Positions 53,630 to 61,336 are shown, counted from the first letter of the stretch. The stretch is 64,000 bases of DNA from Planctomycetota bacterium (GCA_016209685.1 JACQVQ010000008.1:255778-319777); one strand, 5' to 3'. Notes: a model not told the origin generated them from the letters alone. Numbers and translations are program-made.

Positions 53630-56359
53630 ATGCTTATAAAAAGGCGACTGATAATCCTTACCGTCCTGCCAGTGGTACTCTCCACCCTGGCCATCTCTGT
53701 GGCGCTGGTCTGGACGAGCCAGGGCCTCCTGTTCAAAAAGGATTATGATTACCAAAAATCTCTGGCAGACGTGTTGGCCCATAATTTTTATGAGGCCCAT
53801 TTCGGCCATATAAGAGGTGCACTCCTCCACGAAGGGCATTTCTTCAGACTGATTCCGGAGGCTGGTTATCAGGCCCTCACCCTTACTCAGCAAGAACGGC
53901 ACATGAAGGAACTGGTAGAGCAGACACCTTATCTCACACAGCTTATAGTACTTGATACAAGCGGCCGGCAGGAGATTAAGCTGGTCAGGATAGATAGTGA
54001 GGTGGTATCCGAGCGGGACTTTACTAACGAGGCTGGGGACAAGGGGTTTACTGTGGCCATGAAGGACAGGGCCTACGTAAGCCCTGTCTTTATATGGCAG
54101 GCCGCCAACCATGTAGAGATAGCTGTCCCACTAAAGGATACCCTCGGTAATGTTATAAAGGTCTTAAAGGGCAGGGTGAACCTGGAGAGGATGTGGCAAG
54201 AAGGAGTCTTAAAGGACTCACCGAGGGGCCTTACTTGCTATCTGGTGGATAATCACGGGAACATCATTGCCCACCCGGAGCGTTCCGTTACGCACCAGGG
54301 CCCGGGAATAAACGTCAGCCACCTCCCACTTATACAGGATTTCCTCTCTGGTGTGCCTTGTCGTTATAAGGGGAGAGTTGTTTACGAGACATTTACAGGT
54401 ATAAAGGTAGTGGGCGTTTATGCCACCGTACCCAAGATGGGTTGGGCAGTAGTACTGGAGCGACCAGCAACAGAGGTTTATAAGCCACTGTATACCATAC
54501 TTGCCATTGGGTTGTGTGTAACCATGGCCTCCCTGGCTGGATTCTTGTCCTGGGGTGTGCTCTCCGCTAGGGAGATTGCCAGTTCAATGAAAGACCTCCA
54601 GGAGGGGGCCGGTAAGATAGGTAGTGGGGAGGTGGGCTACAGGCTAAAAGTAAGGACCAGGGATGAATACGGTCAACTGGCTGAGGGATTTAATCGCATG
54701 GCAGACCTCCTGGAAGGACGTAACAGAGAGGTCCACCAGGCAAACAGGGAGATGCAGTCCCTCCTTAATACCTTTACCACCCTGGTACAGGCAGTCAGCC
54801 ATTCAGGTTCTATGGAGGAGATACTCCTGACCACCCTAAGAAAGGCCATAGAAATCACAGACACCATTGGTGGAGAGGTATTTCTCCTGGTTGAAGAATT
54901 GCAAGAAATGGTGCCACTAATCTATGAGGGACTGGATAAGGACTTCTTCCTTGCTACCGAGTCTCTGCATTTCAAGAAGGGGGTGTGCCTTCCAGGGATG
55001 GTCTATGAAAAGGGGGAGGCGGTTTGCATTGAAGACCTTGCGGAGTGTCCTTATTTTTACAGGAAAGGGATAGCCAGTGAGAAGAGTTATGTCTCTGCCG
55101 TTTACGTCCCTTTAAGGGCGAGGGAAAAGATATACGGGTGTATGGGAGTTATCAGTAAGGAGCGACGCCATTACAGCCCAGGTGTAGTAAGTACCCTTGA
55201 GGTAATGTGCACCATTGCCGCCTCCTTTCTGGAGGGTGCCCGTAACTATCGGGCGCTGGAGGAGAAGACCCAGGAGTCGAGCAGGAAGGTGGAAACCCTC
55301 CGGGTGATGACGGAGATAGACCGTAGTATATTATTGAAGATTGATAACCTTGACGAACTCTTTGAGGGTGTCACGCACCTTATTAAACGGCTTATACCAT
55401 GTGACAGGGTTACTATGGTAGCGGTGGATAAAGTACAGGGTGGATTTATTTATCGCTACGGTTGGGGCACAAGTGTAAGGAAGAAGGGTGATTTCGTGCC
55501 GTTTGAACACACCAACGCAACGGAGGCAGTCAGGGAAAAGAGGTCCATACTGAGGAATGATATAAGACTGGTAAAGGAACTCCTGCCCCTGGATAAACAG
55601 TTCGTGGGGGAGGGATTTCTCTCAGACCTGAGGGTCCCCATCATACTGGGAAATGAGGTGATTGCCCTCCTTAACATAGGTAGTAAGCGAGTGGCTGGGT
55701 TCCGCACGGAGGATGCCTCTATCGCTGAGGGGGTAGCCAACCAACTGGCCGTGGCCCTCTCCCATGCGAGGCTAATCCAGAGGTTGAAGGGCTCTCTGCT
55801 TGACACCGTAAGGTGTCTCTCCGAGGCCATTGATGCCAAGTCTCCCTGGACCAGGGGTCACAGCGAGAGGGTTGCCGGGCTATCCTGTGACATAGCCAGA
55901 GAGCTTGGTCTTGAGGAGGAAGATATAGAACGGATAAGGATGGCATCCCTCCTCCACGACGTTGGGAAGATAGGGACTTATGAGGGAGTACTGGATAAGC
56001 CAGGTAAACTCACCGCCGCGGAGTGGGATATGGTAAAGAGGCATTGTGCGGAGGGCGTCAAGATAATTAGTCCTGTAGAGAGATTCAATGAACTGATACC
56101 GATGGTACTTTATCACCACGAACGTTACGACGGTAAAGGTTATCCTGAGGGTAAAAAGGGGGAAGAAATACCCCTGGGGGCGAGGATTATATGCATAGCC
56201 GATGCTGTGGATGCCATGACCAGCGAGAGGCCCTACCGCAAGGCCAAACCCATGGAAGAGGTAGTGGAGGAGTTAAGAAAGAATGCAGGCGTCCAGTTTT
56301 GTCCGAAGGTGGCGGAGGCTACGTTAAAGGTGCTGGAGAGGCAGAGGGCTAAGGGGTAA
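53630..56359 (+). CDS. dCache-HAMP-GAF-GAF-HD-GYP signalling protein
   Basis: 909 aa membrane sensor and probable cyclic-di-GMP phosphodiesterase. TM1 about 10-32; extracytoplasmic dCache-type sensor about 35-285 (LIVLDTSGRQEIKLVRID, VEIAVPLKDTLGNVIKVL); TM2 about 290-310; HAMP 310-365; two GAF domains about 375-540 and 560-715; HD-GYP 725-900 with LLHDVGKIG (H775-D776) and HHERYDGKGYP (about 828-838), all metal and GYP residues present. It follows the periplasmic binding protein by 65 bases, suggesting the binding protein feeds a ligand signal to it. Confidence 0.92.
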   Translation: MLIKRRLIILTVLPVVLSTLAISVALVWTSQGLLFKKDYDYQKSLADVLAHNFYEAHFGHIRGALLHEGHFFRLIPEAGYQALTLTQQERHMKELVEQTPYLTQLIVLDTSGRQEIKLVRIDSEVVSERDFTNEAGDKGFTVAMKDRAYVSPVFIWQAANHVEIAVPLKDTLGNVIKVLKGRVNLERMWQEGVLKDSPRGLTCYLVDNHGNIIAHPERSVTHQGPGINVSHLPLIQDFLSGVPCRYKGRVVYETFTGIKVVGVYATVPKMGWAVVLERPATEVYKPLYTILAIGLCVTMASLAGFLSWGVLSAREIASSMKDLQEGAGKIGSGEVGYRLKVRTRDEYGQLAEGFNRMADLLEGRNREVHQANREMQSLLNTFTTLVQAVSHSGSMEEILLTTLRKAIEITDTIGGEVFLLVEELQEMVPLIYEGLDKDFFLATESLHFKKGVCLPGMVYEKGEAVCIEDLAECPYFYRKGIASEKSYVSAVYVPLRAREKIYGCMGVISKERRHYSPGVVSTLEVMCTIAASFLEGARNYRALEEKTQESSRKVETLRVMTEIDRSILLKIDNLDELFEGVTHLIKRLIPCDRVTMVAVDKVQGGFIYRYGWGTSVRKKGDFVPFEHTNATEAVREKRSILRNDIRLVKELLPLDKQFVGEGFLSDLRVPIILGNEVIALLNIGSKRVAGFRTEDASIAEGVANQLAVALSHARLIQRLKGSLLDTVRCLSEAIDAKSPWTRGHSERVAGLSCDIARELGLEEEDIERIRMASLLHDVGKIGTYEGVLDKPGKLTAAEWDMVKRHCAEGVKIISPVERFNELIPMVLYHHERYDGKGYPEGKKGEEIPLGARIICIADAVDAMTSERPYRKAKPMEEVVEELRKNAGVQFCPKVAEATLKVLERQRAKG

Positions 56360-56379
56360 ATGGTGGGCGCTGGTGGACT
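56359..56379 (-). repeat. Partial copy of the tRNA-Val 3' end
   Basis: 21 bases identical to 56936-56956, covering the last 19 bases of tRNA-Val with its CCA. Same orientation, 577 bases apart, overlapping the end of the HD-GYP gene. Classic attachment-site geometry. Confidence 0.85.
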
Positions 56380-56415
56380 TGCCCCTTCACCTCCTTGCTT
56401 AGTCCCTTCGTAATA

Positions 56416-56682
56416 TTAGCGGGAAGGCAAAATTTCTACGTTCACACGGTATCCTAAGTGAGTAAGATAATTTGAACAGTCTTCCCACGTTAATCCAAAG
56501 GCGCGTACATCAGCAAGTCCCAGGCGACTAACGATGTCTCGGAGCATCTCAAAGTCAGGCTCGTCGAAATTACCTTCTTGCATCGCCTCCTCTGCCCAGT
56601 CTACTAGTTCTGATAGGGTCAACCGCTGGTGTAGATAATCCTCCAATTTGCGGGCCACATCTTCACGTTTAATAACCATCAT
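56416..56682 (-). CDS. Small protein, second gene of an unknown pair
   Basis: 88 aa, mainly helical and acidic: KREDVARKLEDYLHQRLTLS, LVDWAEEAMQEGNFDEPDFE, LGLADVRAFGLTWEDCSNYL. Not matched to a named family with certainty; I have an impression of similar proteins beside the RYWYEV-type partner. It overlaps the upstream gene by ATGA, so the two are coupled. Size, coupling and flanking direct repeat fit an antitoxin, but this is inference. Confidence 0.65.
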   Translation of the reverse strand: MMVIKREDVARKLEDYLHQRLTLSELVDWAEEAMQEGNFDEPDFEMLRDIVSRLGLADVRAFGLTWEDCSNYLTHLGYRVNVEILPSR

Positions 56683-56933
56683 CTTTCCTTTCTTAGATGC
56701 TGGTGCCCAGCATCTACTGGAAACTTATGATGTACCTCTACAACTTTTCCTTCTTCGTTATAAATCTCTTGATAGAAGCGTACAGTTCTTTCGTTTAAAT
56801 CCACTTCTTTAATGTAACGTGCTATGCATCCAGAACGACTAACAACCTCATACCAGTAACGGCGGCCTCCATCAGGAAGTTCTTCCCATGAGCCAAATTT
56901 TCTTTCATTTTGATGTCGTTTAGGTATATCCAT
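56679..56933 (-). CDS. Small protein, first gene of an unknown pair
   Basis: 84 aa from the ATG at 56933, four bases past the tRNA-Val CCA end; the ORF-track start at 57038 runs backwards through the tRNA and is rejected. Basic and beta-rich: GRRYWYEVVSRSGCIARYIK, VDLNERTVRFYQEIYNEEGK, VEVHHKFPVDAGH. Two conserved-looking His pairs near the end. No family assigned. It resembles toxin-sized proteins, but no catalytic motif is recognised. Confidence 0.65.
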   Translation of the reverse strand: MDIPKRHQNERKFGSWEELPDGGRRYWYEVVSRSGCIARYIKEVDLNERTVRFYQEIYNEEGKVVEVHHKFPVDAGHQHLRKER

Positions 56934-56937
56934 ACAA

Positions 56938-57013
56938 TGGTGGGCGCTGGTGGACTCGAACCACCGACCCCTTCCTTGTGAAGGAAGTGCTCTAGCCTCT
57001 GAGCCAAGCGCCC
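56938..57013 (-). tRNA. tRNA-Val (anticodon CAC)
   Basis: Minus strand: acceptor GGGCGCT/AGCGCCC, anticodon stem-loop CTTCC-TTCACAA-GGAAG (CAC), T-arm CGGTGGTTCGAGTCCACC, encoded CCA. Its 3' end is duplicated at 56359-56379. Confidence 0.95.
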
Positions 57014-57078
57014 ACCTGACTGCATAAAAATCGGCCATCCTTTCCTAACATTTTTACGCCGTATTTTCAAGCATAAAG

Positions 57079-57107
57079 GTAGGGGCGACCCGCCGGGTCG
57101 CCCCTAC
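57079..57107. repeat. Family A palindrome, intergenic
   Basis: Left arm GTAGGGGCGACCCG, right arm CGGGTCGCCCCTAC around one base: a perfect 29-base element. Uninterrupted version of the nested element at 60265-60315. It lies just after the stop of the minus-strand lipoprotein gene. Confidence 0.85.
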
Positions 57108-57110
57108 TAC

Positions 57111-57704
57111 TTAATCAACCCTTGCCCGGAACCCAAATTTATAGTCCTTTTTCTCTTCTCCTATCTTAAGTGGCATTACAAGATAAAAGGTGGTGCGGTC
57201 CCAGGAGTCAACGTCAAAAGCGGTCTTTAGTTCCGGGAGGAGGGGCTTGGTCTTCCGTCGCCCGATGGAACGGCTCACATGGTCAGAAGGCAGTACCCAC
57301 GTCTCCAGCCTTGTACCAGGGGCAATAATGGTGGCGGCCTGTGGTTTGTCCTTTTCCTCAGGTTTTACGTCCTGGGCAGTCACCTTATGTACCGCACCAT
57401 ATCTATCCTCGTACTCCACCTTACTCCAATCCAGTTCTACGGGTTGCGCCCCTTTGTTTTCTATAGTAAGGTCAATCCTCTCCCTGCTGGGCCTGAAGGC
57501 AAAACGCAGGGCATCGTCCTCAAAATCCAGTGTGCCCGTGGATGGGTACATCATTGTGAACCTGTACTGGTACAGGTTTGAGATATCAGTCCCCCTGGCA
57601 CAACCAACCAGGAGCAAACAGTAGACAGTAGGCAGTAGGCAGTAGGCAATAAGCACTGAGCAGTGAGCCGTAAGGGACTTTTTACTGCCTACTGTCCAGA
57701 CCAT
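57111..57704 (-). CDS. Lipoprotein with repeat-encoded signal peptide
   Basis: 197 aa. The N-terminal hydrophobic segment AYCLLPTVYCLLLVGC ends in a plausible lipobox (LVGC) and is encoded by CAGTAGG-type tandem repeats (57615-57670). The mature part has a beta-sandwich look (FTMMYPSTGTLDFEDDALRF, IDLTIENKGAQPVELDWSKV, TTFYLVMPLKIGEEKKDYKF). No family recognised. ATG at 57704 overlaps the truA 3' end by 16 bases; a later start would lose the export signal. Confidence 0.65.
   Translation of the reverse strand: MVWTVGSKKSLTAHCSVLIAYCLLPTVYCLLLVGCARGTDISNLYQYRFTMMYPSTGTLDFEDDALRFAFRPSRERIDLTIENKGAQPVELDWSKVEYEDRYGAVHKVTAQDVKPEEKDKPQAATIIAPGTRLETWVLPSDHVSRSIGRRKTKPLLPELKTAFDVDSWDRTTFYLVMPLKIGEEKKDYKFGFRARVD
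57615..57670. repeat. CAGTAGG tandem repeat encoding a signal peptide
   Basis: Units AGTAGACAGTAGGCAGTAGG and CAATAAGCACTGAGCAGTGAGC. Read on the minus strand they give the hydrophobic core of the lipoprotein signal. A further unit (TACTGCCTACTGTC) lies at 57687-57700 near the start codon. Confidence 0.65.
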
Positions 57705-58606
57705 GTGCCGTTCTCTGTATAATTGACCTTAAGAAGGCACAACCCCCTGGCAGGTGCAGTTGGGCCTGCGAGCGAACGGTCCCTGGCCTCCACCACTCTC
57801 TTGAATTCCACCAGGCCCACCTTCCCACTCCCCACCAGGAGGAGCGTCCCGACGATACCCCTTATCATCTTGTGCAGGAAACCATCCGCTTCTATAAAGA
57901 AATGGATGTACCTCTTAGTCTTGGAGTCCATTAATCCGCCTGAGGCGGACAATGGATAATGCCCAGCGACGTCCGCCTCAGGCGGACTGGACTTCAAAAT
58001 TTCAAGGGATTTTATGGTACGGACGGTATTCTCCTTATTGTGGGCCTCCACGCAGAAGGCCCTGAAATCGTGCCTTCCTAATAGATGTTGGGCGGCCTCT
58101 TTCATCCTCTCTACGTCCAGGGGACAATGGAAGTGGTAGTAAAAATTCCTGTTTATGGCCCTGGGTACTGGGTCATTCAGGATGGTGTAGCGGTAGACCT
58201 TGCTTTTGGCATGAAATTGGGCATGGAACTCCTCGGATACCTCCCCGGCAGAGCGTACGACAATCTCTCTGGGCAGGTAATGATTCAGGGCAGGCACGAG
58301 TCTTTCCGCAGGCAACCTGGAAGAGGTCTTAAAGTTTGCCACCTGGCCCAGGGCGTGTACCCCTGCATCAGTCCTGGAGGCCCCGTATACCACCACCCAT
58401 TCCCCTGTAATCTTGTGGATGGCCTCCCTCAGGCATGCCTGGATGGTGGGGATTCGGGATTCGGAATTCGGAGTGCTGAATGTGGAATGTGCAATCTCCG
58501 CACTCCCCACTCCGCACTCCCCACTCCGCACTCCTTTTAGCCTCTGTTCCTGCCAGCCTGAGAAGTTTGTGCCGTCGTATTCAATCAGGAGCCGGATGTT
58601 ACGCAT
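57689..58606 (-). CDS. truA: tRNA pseudouridine synthase TruA with repeat inserts
   Basis: Makes pseudouridine at positions 38-40 of tRNA anticodon arms. 305 aa versus about 250-270. Catalytic Asp in GASRTDAGVHALGQ (about D81), KVYRYTI, FLHKMIRGIVGTLL. Two repeat-derived inserts: VRSGECGVGSAEIAHSTFST and on, from GGAGTGC tandem units near residue 25-50; and SPPEADVAGHYPLSASGG near 205-222, from two family B palindromes flanking a short spacer. Both lie in loops and keep the frame. Confidence 0.93.
   Translation of the reverse strand: MRNIRLLIEYDGTNFSGWQEQRLKGVRSGECGVGSAEIAHSTFSTPNSESRIPTIQACLREAIHKITGEWVVVYGASRTDAGVHALGQVANFKTSSRLPAERLVPALNHYLPREIVVRSAGEVSEEFHAQFHAKSKVYRYTILNDPVPRAINRNFYYHFHCPLDVERMKEAAQHLLGRHDFRAFCVEAHNKENTVRTIKSLEILKSSPPEADVAGHYPLSASGGLMDSKTKRYIHFFIEADGFLHKMIRGIVGTLLLVGSGKVGLVEFKRVVEARDRSLAGPTAPARGLCLLKVNYTENGTWSGQ
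57935..57987. repeat. Paired family B palindromes inside truA
   Basis: TCCGCCTGAGGCGGA (57935-57949) and GTCCGCCTCAGGCGGAC (57971-57987), in opposite orientations around a 21-base spacer, both in frame. Confidence 0.8.
58452..58534. repeat. GGAGTGC tandem repeat inside truA
   Basis: GATTCGGGATTCGGAATTCGG units followed by CCGCACTCCCCACTCCGCAC units, all coding on the minus strand near the TruA N-terminus. Confidence 0.75.
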
Positions 58607-58624
58607 AAATTATTAAATTAGGGA

Positions 58625-58864
58625 CTATACTTTATCCAACAACTCAAAATACCTTTCACGGCCGATACCCGCGGTAGTAAGGTTTGTACGAATATGTGCA
58701 ACTGGGACTAATCGTGGGCTGGTCTTAATGACAAGGGGGCGGCGAATGCCCGATTTAGTCATACTAATATGGTCTCCCTTCTGGCGGCGCACTTTAAAGC
58801 CCTCTAATTCAAAGATTTTAATGAGTTTCTTGTAATGAATAGAAACAATCTTGCCTTGTGTCAT
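58625..58864 (-). CDS. HicA-family toxin (second hicBA module)
   Basis: 79 aa. KKLIKIFELEGFKVRRQKGD then HISMTKSG and IKTSPRLVPVAHIRTNLTTA; the G-D/S-H motif is present as GDH. Variant of the HicA/YcfA fold. 12 bases after the hicB-like gene. No duplicated gene end is found around this module. Confidence 0.82.
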   Translation of the reverse strand: MTQGKIVSIHYKKLIKIFELEGFKVRRQKGDHISMTKSGIRRPLVIKTSPRLVPVAHIRTNLTTAGIGRERYFELLDKV

Positions 58865-58876
58865 ATAAAAGCTAAG

Positions 58877-59170
58877 CTACAAAGTTGCCCGCTCTGTCAA
58901 GACAAGTTTTCTAAACTTCCAATGAGATAGCCTGCCTGGGTCAGGAGTAAATCCTGCCTCTGAGAGCACCTCGCACAAAGTCCCCATGCTATCACACTCT
59001 TCAAGAAAAAGTTCAATAGCCTCTTTTAATGACCTTTTAGCCTCCTCTATAGAGTCTCCAAAACTAGATACATTAAGTTCTGGACAAAGGGCTACGTATT
59101 GCCCCTCTTCTTCAAAGACCTCCATACGATATTCAAGATGGATATTCATTTGTGTACCCCTTTTTCTCAA
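58877..59170 (-). CDS. HicB-family antitoxin (second hicBA module)
   Basis: 97 aa. MEVFEEEGQYVALCPELNVS, SFGDSIEEAKRSLKEAIELF, LEEC match the HicB partial RNase H fold. The likely start is M8 (MNIHLEYRMEVFEEEGQYVA, ATG at 59149). Located between asd and hicA on the minus strand. Confidence 0.82.
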   Translation of the reverse strand: MRKRGTQMNIHLEYRMEVFEEEGQYVALCPELNVSSFGDSIEEAKRSLKEAIELFLEECDSMGTLCEVLSEAGFTPDPGRLSHWKFRKLVLTERATL

Positions 59171-59221
59171 GACTACATAGCTTTTATGACATTAAGTAAT
59201 GTGACGATTTTTGCGAAAGAA

Positions 59222-60244
59222 TCAGACAGATACCCGCAGTTGCACCAGCCTCTCGGCAATCTGCACGGCGTTCAAGGCGGCGCCCTTACGGAGGTTGTCG
59301 CTGACTACCCAGAGGTTTAGCCCGTTCTCTATGGATAAATCCTCACGTATCCGTCCCACGAAGGTCTCGTCGCGTCCTGCCGCAAGGGTGGCAAGGGGGT
59401 AGTGTTGCTTCTGGGGGTCGTCATAGACTACTACCCCCGGTGCCCTGGAGAGTATCTCCCTGGCCTCTTTTGCCGTGAGTTTCTTCTCTGTCTCTATATT
59501 CACTGACTCGCTGTGTCCCCTCACCACAGGGACCCTGACGGCAGTGGCCGTGACCCTTATGGACTGGTCGCCCATAATCTTCTTGGTCTCATCTATCATC
59601 TTCACCTCTTCTGAGGTGTAGCCATTGGGTAAAAAGGCATCAGATTGGGGTATCTGGGGGATACAGTTGAAGGCTATCTGATGAGGGAATAGCTTCCTCT
59701 TGTATTTTCTTTCGTTGAGGATGGCCTCAGTCTCCTCCTCCAGTTCTAAGATGGCCTCCCAGCCGGCCCCGGATACGGCCTGATAGGTGGATACCACCAC
59801 CCTCTTTACCCTGGCGGCGTCATGTATGGGCTTGAGGACCAGTACCATCTGTATGGTGGAACAGTTGGGGTTGGCGATAATGCCTTTGTGTCTGGGTATC
59901 TCCTCCGGGTTAACCTCTGGCACTACCAGGGGTACGCCCTCGTCCATCCTGAAGGCGCTGGTGTTATCTACGGCCACCGCTCCAGCCCGTACGCAGTGGG
60001 GCACGAAGGCCCTGGAGACAGAGGCCCCTGCACTAAAGAGGGCTATTTCTACGCCGCTGAAAGACTCCGGGGTCAGTTCCTTTACCGGTACCTCTTTTCC
60101 TTTAAAAAATAGGGTCTTCCCAGCAGAACGTCTGGAGGCGAGGAGGTGGAGGTCCTTGATTGGAAAATTTCTCTCCTCCAGTATACGCACCATCTCTGTG
60201 CCTACTGCCCCTGTTGCCCCCACTATTGCCACATTGACTGCCAT
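59222..60244 (-). CDS. asd: Aspartate-semialdehyde dehydrogenase
   Basis: Reduces aspartyl phosphate in lysine/DAP, threonine and methionine synthesis. 340 aa: NADP fold GATGAVGTEMVRILEERNFP, active-site NPNCSTIQMV (Cys near 135), QAVSGAGW, and the late R-x-x-x-x-x-G-H-S (RVPVVRGHSESV). Works upstream of the dapF found at 4.9 kb. Confidence 0.96.
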   Translation of the reverse strand: MAVNVAIVGATGAVGTEMVRILEERNFPIKDLHLLASRRSAGKTLFFKGKEVPVKELTPESFSGVEIALFSAGASVSRAFVPHCVRAGAVAVDNTSAFRMDEGVPLVVPEVNPEEIPRHKGIIANPNCSTIQMVLVLKPIHDAARVKRVVVSTYQAVSGAGWEAILELEEETEAILNERKYKRKLFPHQIAFNCIPQIPQSDAFLPNGYTSEEVKMIDETKKIMGDQSIRVTATAVRVPVVRGHSESVNIETEKKLTAKEAREILSRAPGVVVYDDPQKQHYPLATLAAGRDETFVGRIREDLSIENGLNLWVVSDNLRKGAALNAVQIAERLVQLRVSV

Positions 60245-60264
60245 TTCCGCTTTCTCCTTGATAT

Positions 60265-60315
60265 GTAGGGGCGACCCGCCGGCTGAAAGTCCGCCTTAGG
60301 CGGGGTCGCCCCTAC
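60265..60315. repeat. Nested palindromes: family B inside family A
   Basis: Family A arms GTAGGGGCGACCCGCC and GGTCGCCCCTAC are split at the centre by about 22 bases containing AGTCCGCCTTAGGCGG, a family B element. The uninterrupted version is at 57079-57107. Confidence 0.85.
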
Positions 60316-60323
60316 AAAAGTTG

Positions 60324-61274
60324 TTATCGGTTCCTTATCAGTATCTCGTCACTCATTCCAAGAGATGCCTTCGTCCCATCAATATCCCTCAGAAATCGCC
60401 TTGCATCATTGGGGTAACCTGCCGTGGGCTTTAGTCCTGGGAGTCTTTCCTGCCAATACTTGTTGAATAGCCTTAAAAACAGCTCTCTTAGATATTTACT
60501 GTACATGGAGGCCAGGGCCACGGGGAGGTGCTTGTCCTCCGCTCTTATTATGAAAGAGACCTTCAGTCTCCGAGGGCCGTCTCTGAGTTCGTAAGAGGAG
60601 ACGTCCGACCCTTCCAAAAGGACATTAACTTTGCATTTACTAAAGGCACTAGAGAGCAGGGTAGCGTATCGGTTGCGACCGCCGTGCCTGTCGCAGAGTA
60701 TTTCTAGTTGAGGATATTCTCCCCATAAACTGCTTATCAGCTTAGCACAGTTATCAAAGAGGAGCAAGGCCTTGTTGCCGCAAGAGTCTATTCCTTTATT
60801 AAATTCGTAAGGAGACATGACTGACGCCCTTGCCCCCAGAAACCTTATGCCCTGTGAAAACAGGACTTCCTCCAGTAGTTTACGGTACCTGGCAAGCCCT
60901 TCGGCGGCAGTCAGGGGTAGGCTTAATTGCATATCATGGTGCCATGGGTATAATTTTAGCTGGCCTTCGTCGTAGCAGTGGAGTGCCTCCAGCAGCCGTT
61001 TGAAATCTCCTGCGCCCCCAATGCATCCCTGAAAGGCCAGGACGCCCACCTCCAGGCGACGGAGCCCTCTGCCTGAGGCATAGAGGCGTTTACTATCGGC
61101 CACGGCCACGTGCAGGGGCGACTTACTGGTTGCCCCTACTACCGCCCCCTTTAGTATCTGCCATAGGTTGCCGTCCACCTCGTGGTCCTTTACCTCAAAG
61201 GCCACTGCGGTAATCACCAGTGGACCAAGGGTAGGACCGTAACCTGCTTCATCCACCCCTACCAGGATTGCCAT
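60324..61274 (-). CDS. Divergent RNase HII-like nuclease
   Basis: 316 aa. N-terminal VGVDEAGYGPTLGPLVITAV matches the DEAGxGPxxGP motif of RNase HII, with further acidic residues in AVADSKRLY and LEILCDRHGGRNRYA, and SMYSKYLRELFL near the end. About 100 residues longer than typical RNase HII, with a long middle region. Probably cleaves RNA in RNA/DNA hybrids; the exact activity is uncertain. Contains a decayed family A repeat read as VVGATSKSPLH between the first and second motifs. Confidence 0.75.
   Translation of the reverse strand: MAILVGVDEAGYGPTLGPLVITAVAFEVKDHEVDGNLWQILKGAVVGATSKSPLHVAVADSKRLYASGRGLRRLEVGVLAFQGCIGGAGDFKRLLEALHCYDEGQLKLYPWHHDMQLSLPLTAAEGLARYRKLLEEVLFSQGIRFLGARASVMSPYEFNKGIDSCGNKALLLFDNCAKLISSLWGEYPQLEILCDRHGGRNRYATLLSSAFSKCKVNVLLEGSDVSSYELRDGPRRLKVSFIIRAEDKHLPVALASMYSKYLRELFLRLFNKYWQERLPGLKPTAGYPNDARRFLRDIDGTKASLGMSDEILIRNR
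61113..61139. repeat. Decayed family A element inside the RNase HII-like gene
   Basis: CAGGGGCGACTT-ACTGG-TTGCCCCTAC, related to GTAGGGGCGACC/GGTCGCCCCTAC, in frame in coding sequence. Confidence 0.6.
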
Positions 61275-61307
61275 AGGTTTCTCTTTACCCTTTGAGATTT
61301 GAGATAG

Positions 61308-61336
61308 GAGGGGTTGAAAATTTTCAACCCCTACTT
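61308..61336. repeat. Palindrome between the RNase HII-like gene and rmuC
   Basis: AGGGGTTGAAAA/TTTTCAACCCCT, a family A-like perfect inverted repeat in the gap between two minus-strand genes. Confidence 0.7.

Noticed and set aside
56679-57038. 119-aa version of the small gene next to tRNA-Val
   Set aside because: Its first 35 codons are the complement of nothing but the tRNA itself; the ATG at 56933 is used instead.
58606-59221. A fourth cassette with duplicated gene end at the second hicBA
   Set aside because: No copy of the asd or truA end could be found on the other side; only a weak AGCTTTTAT inverted similarity.
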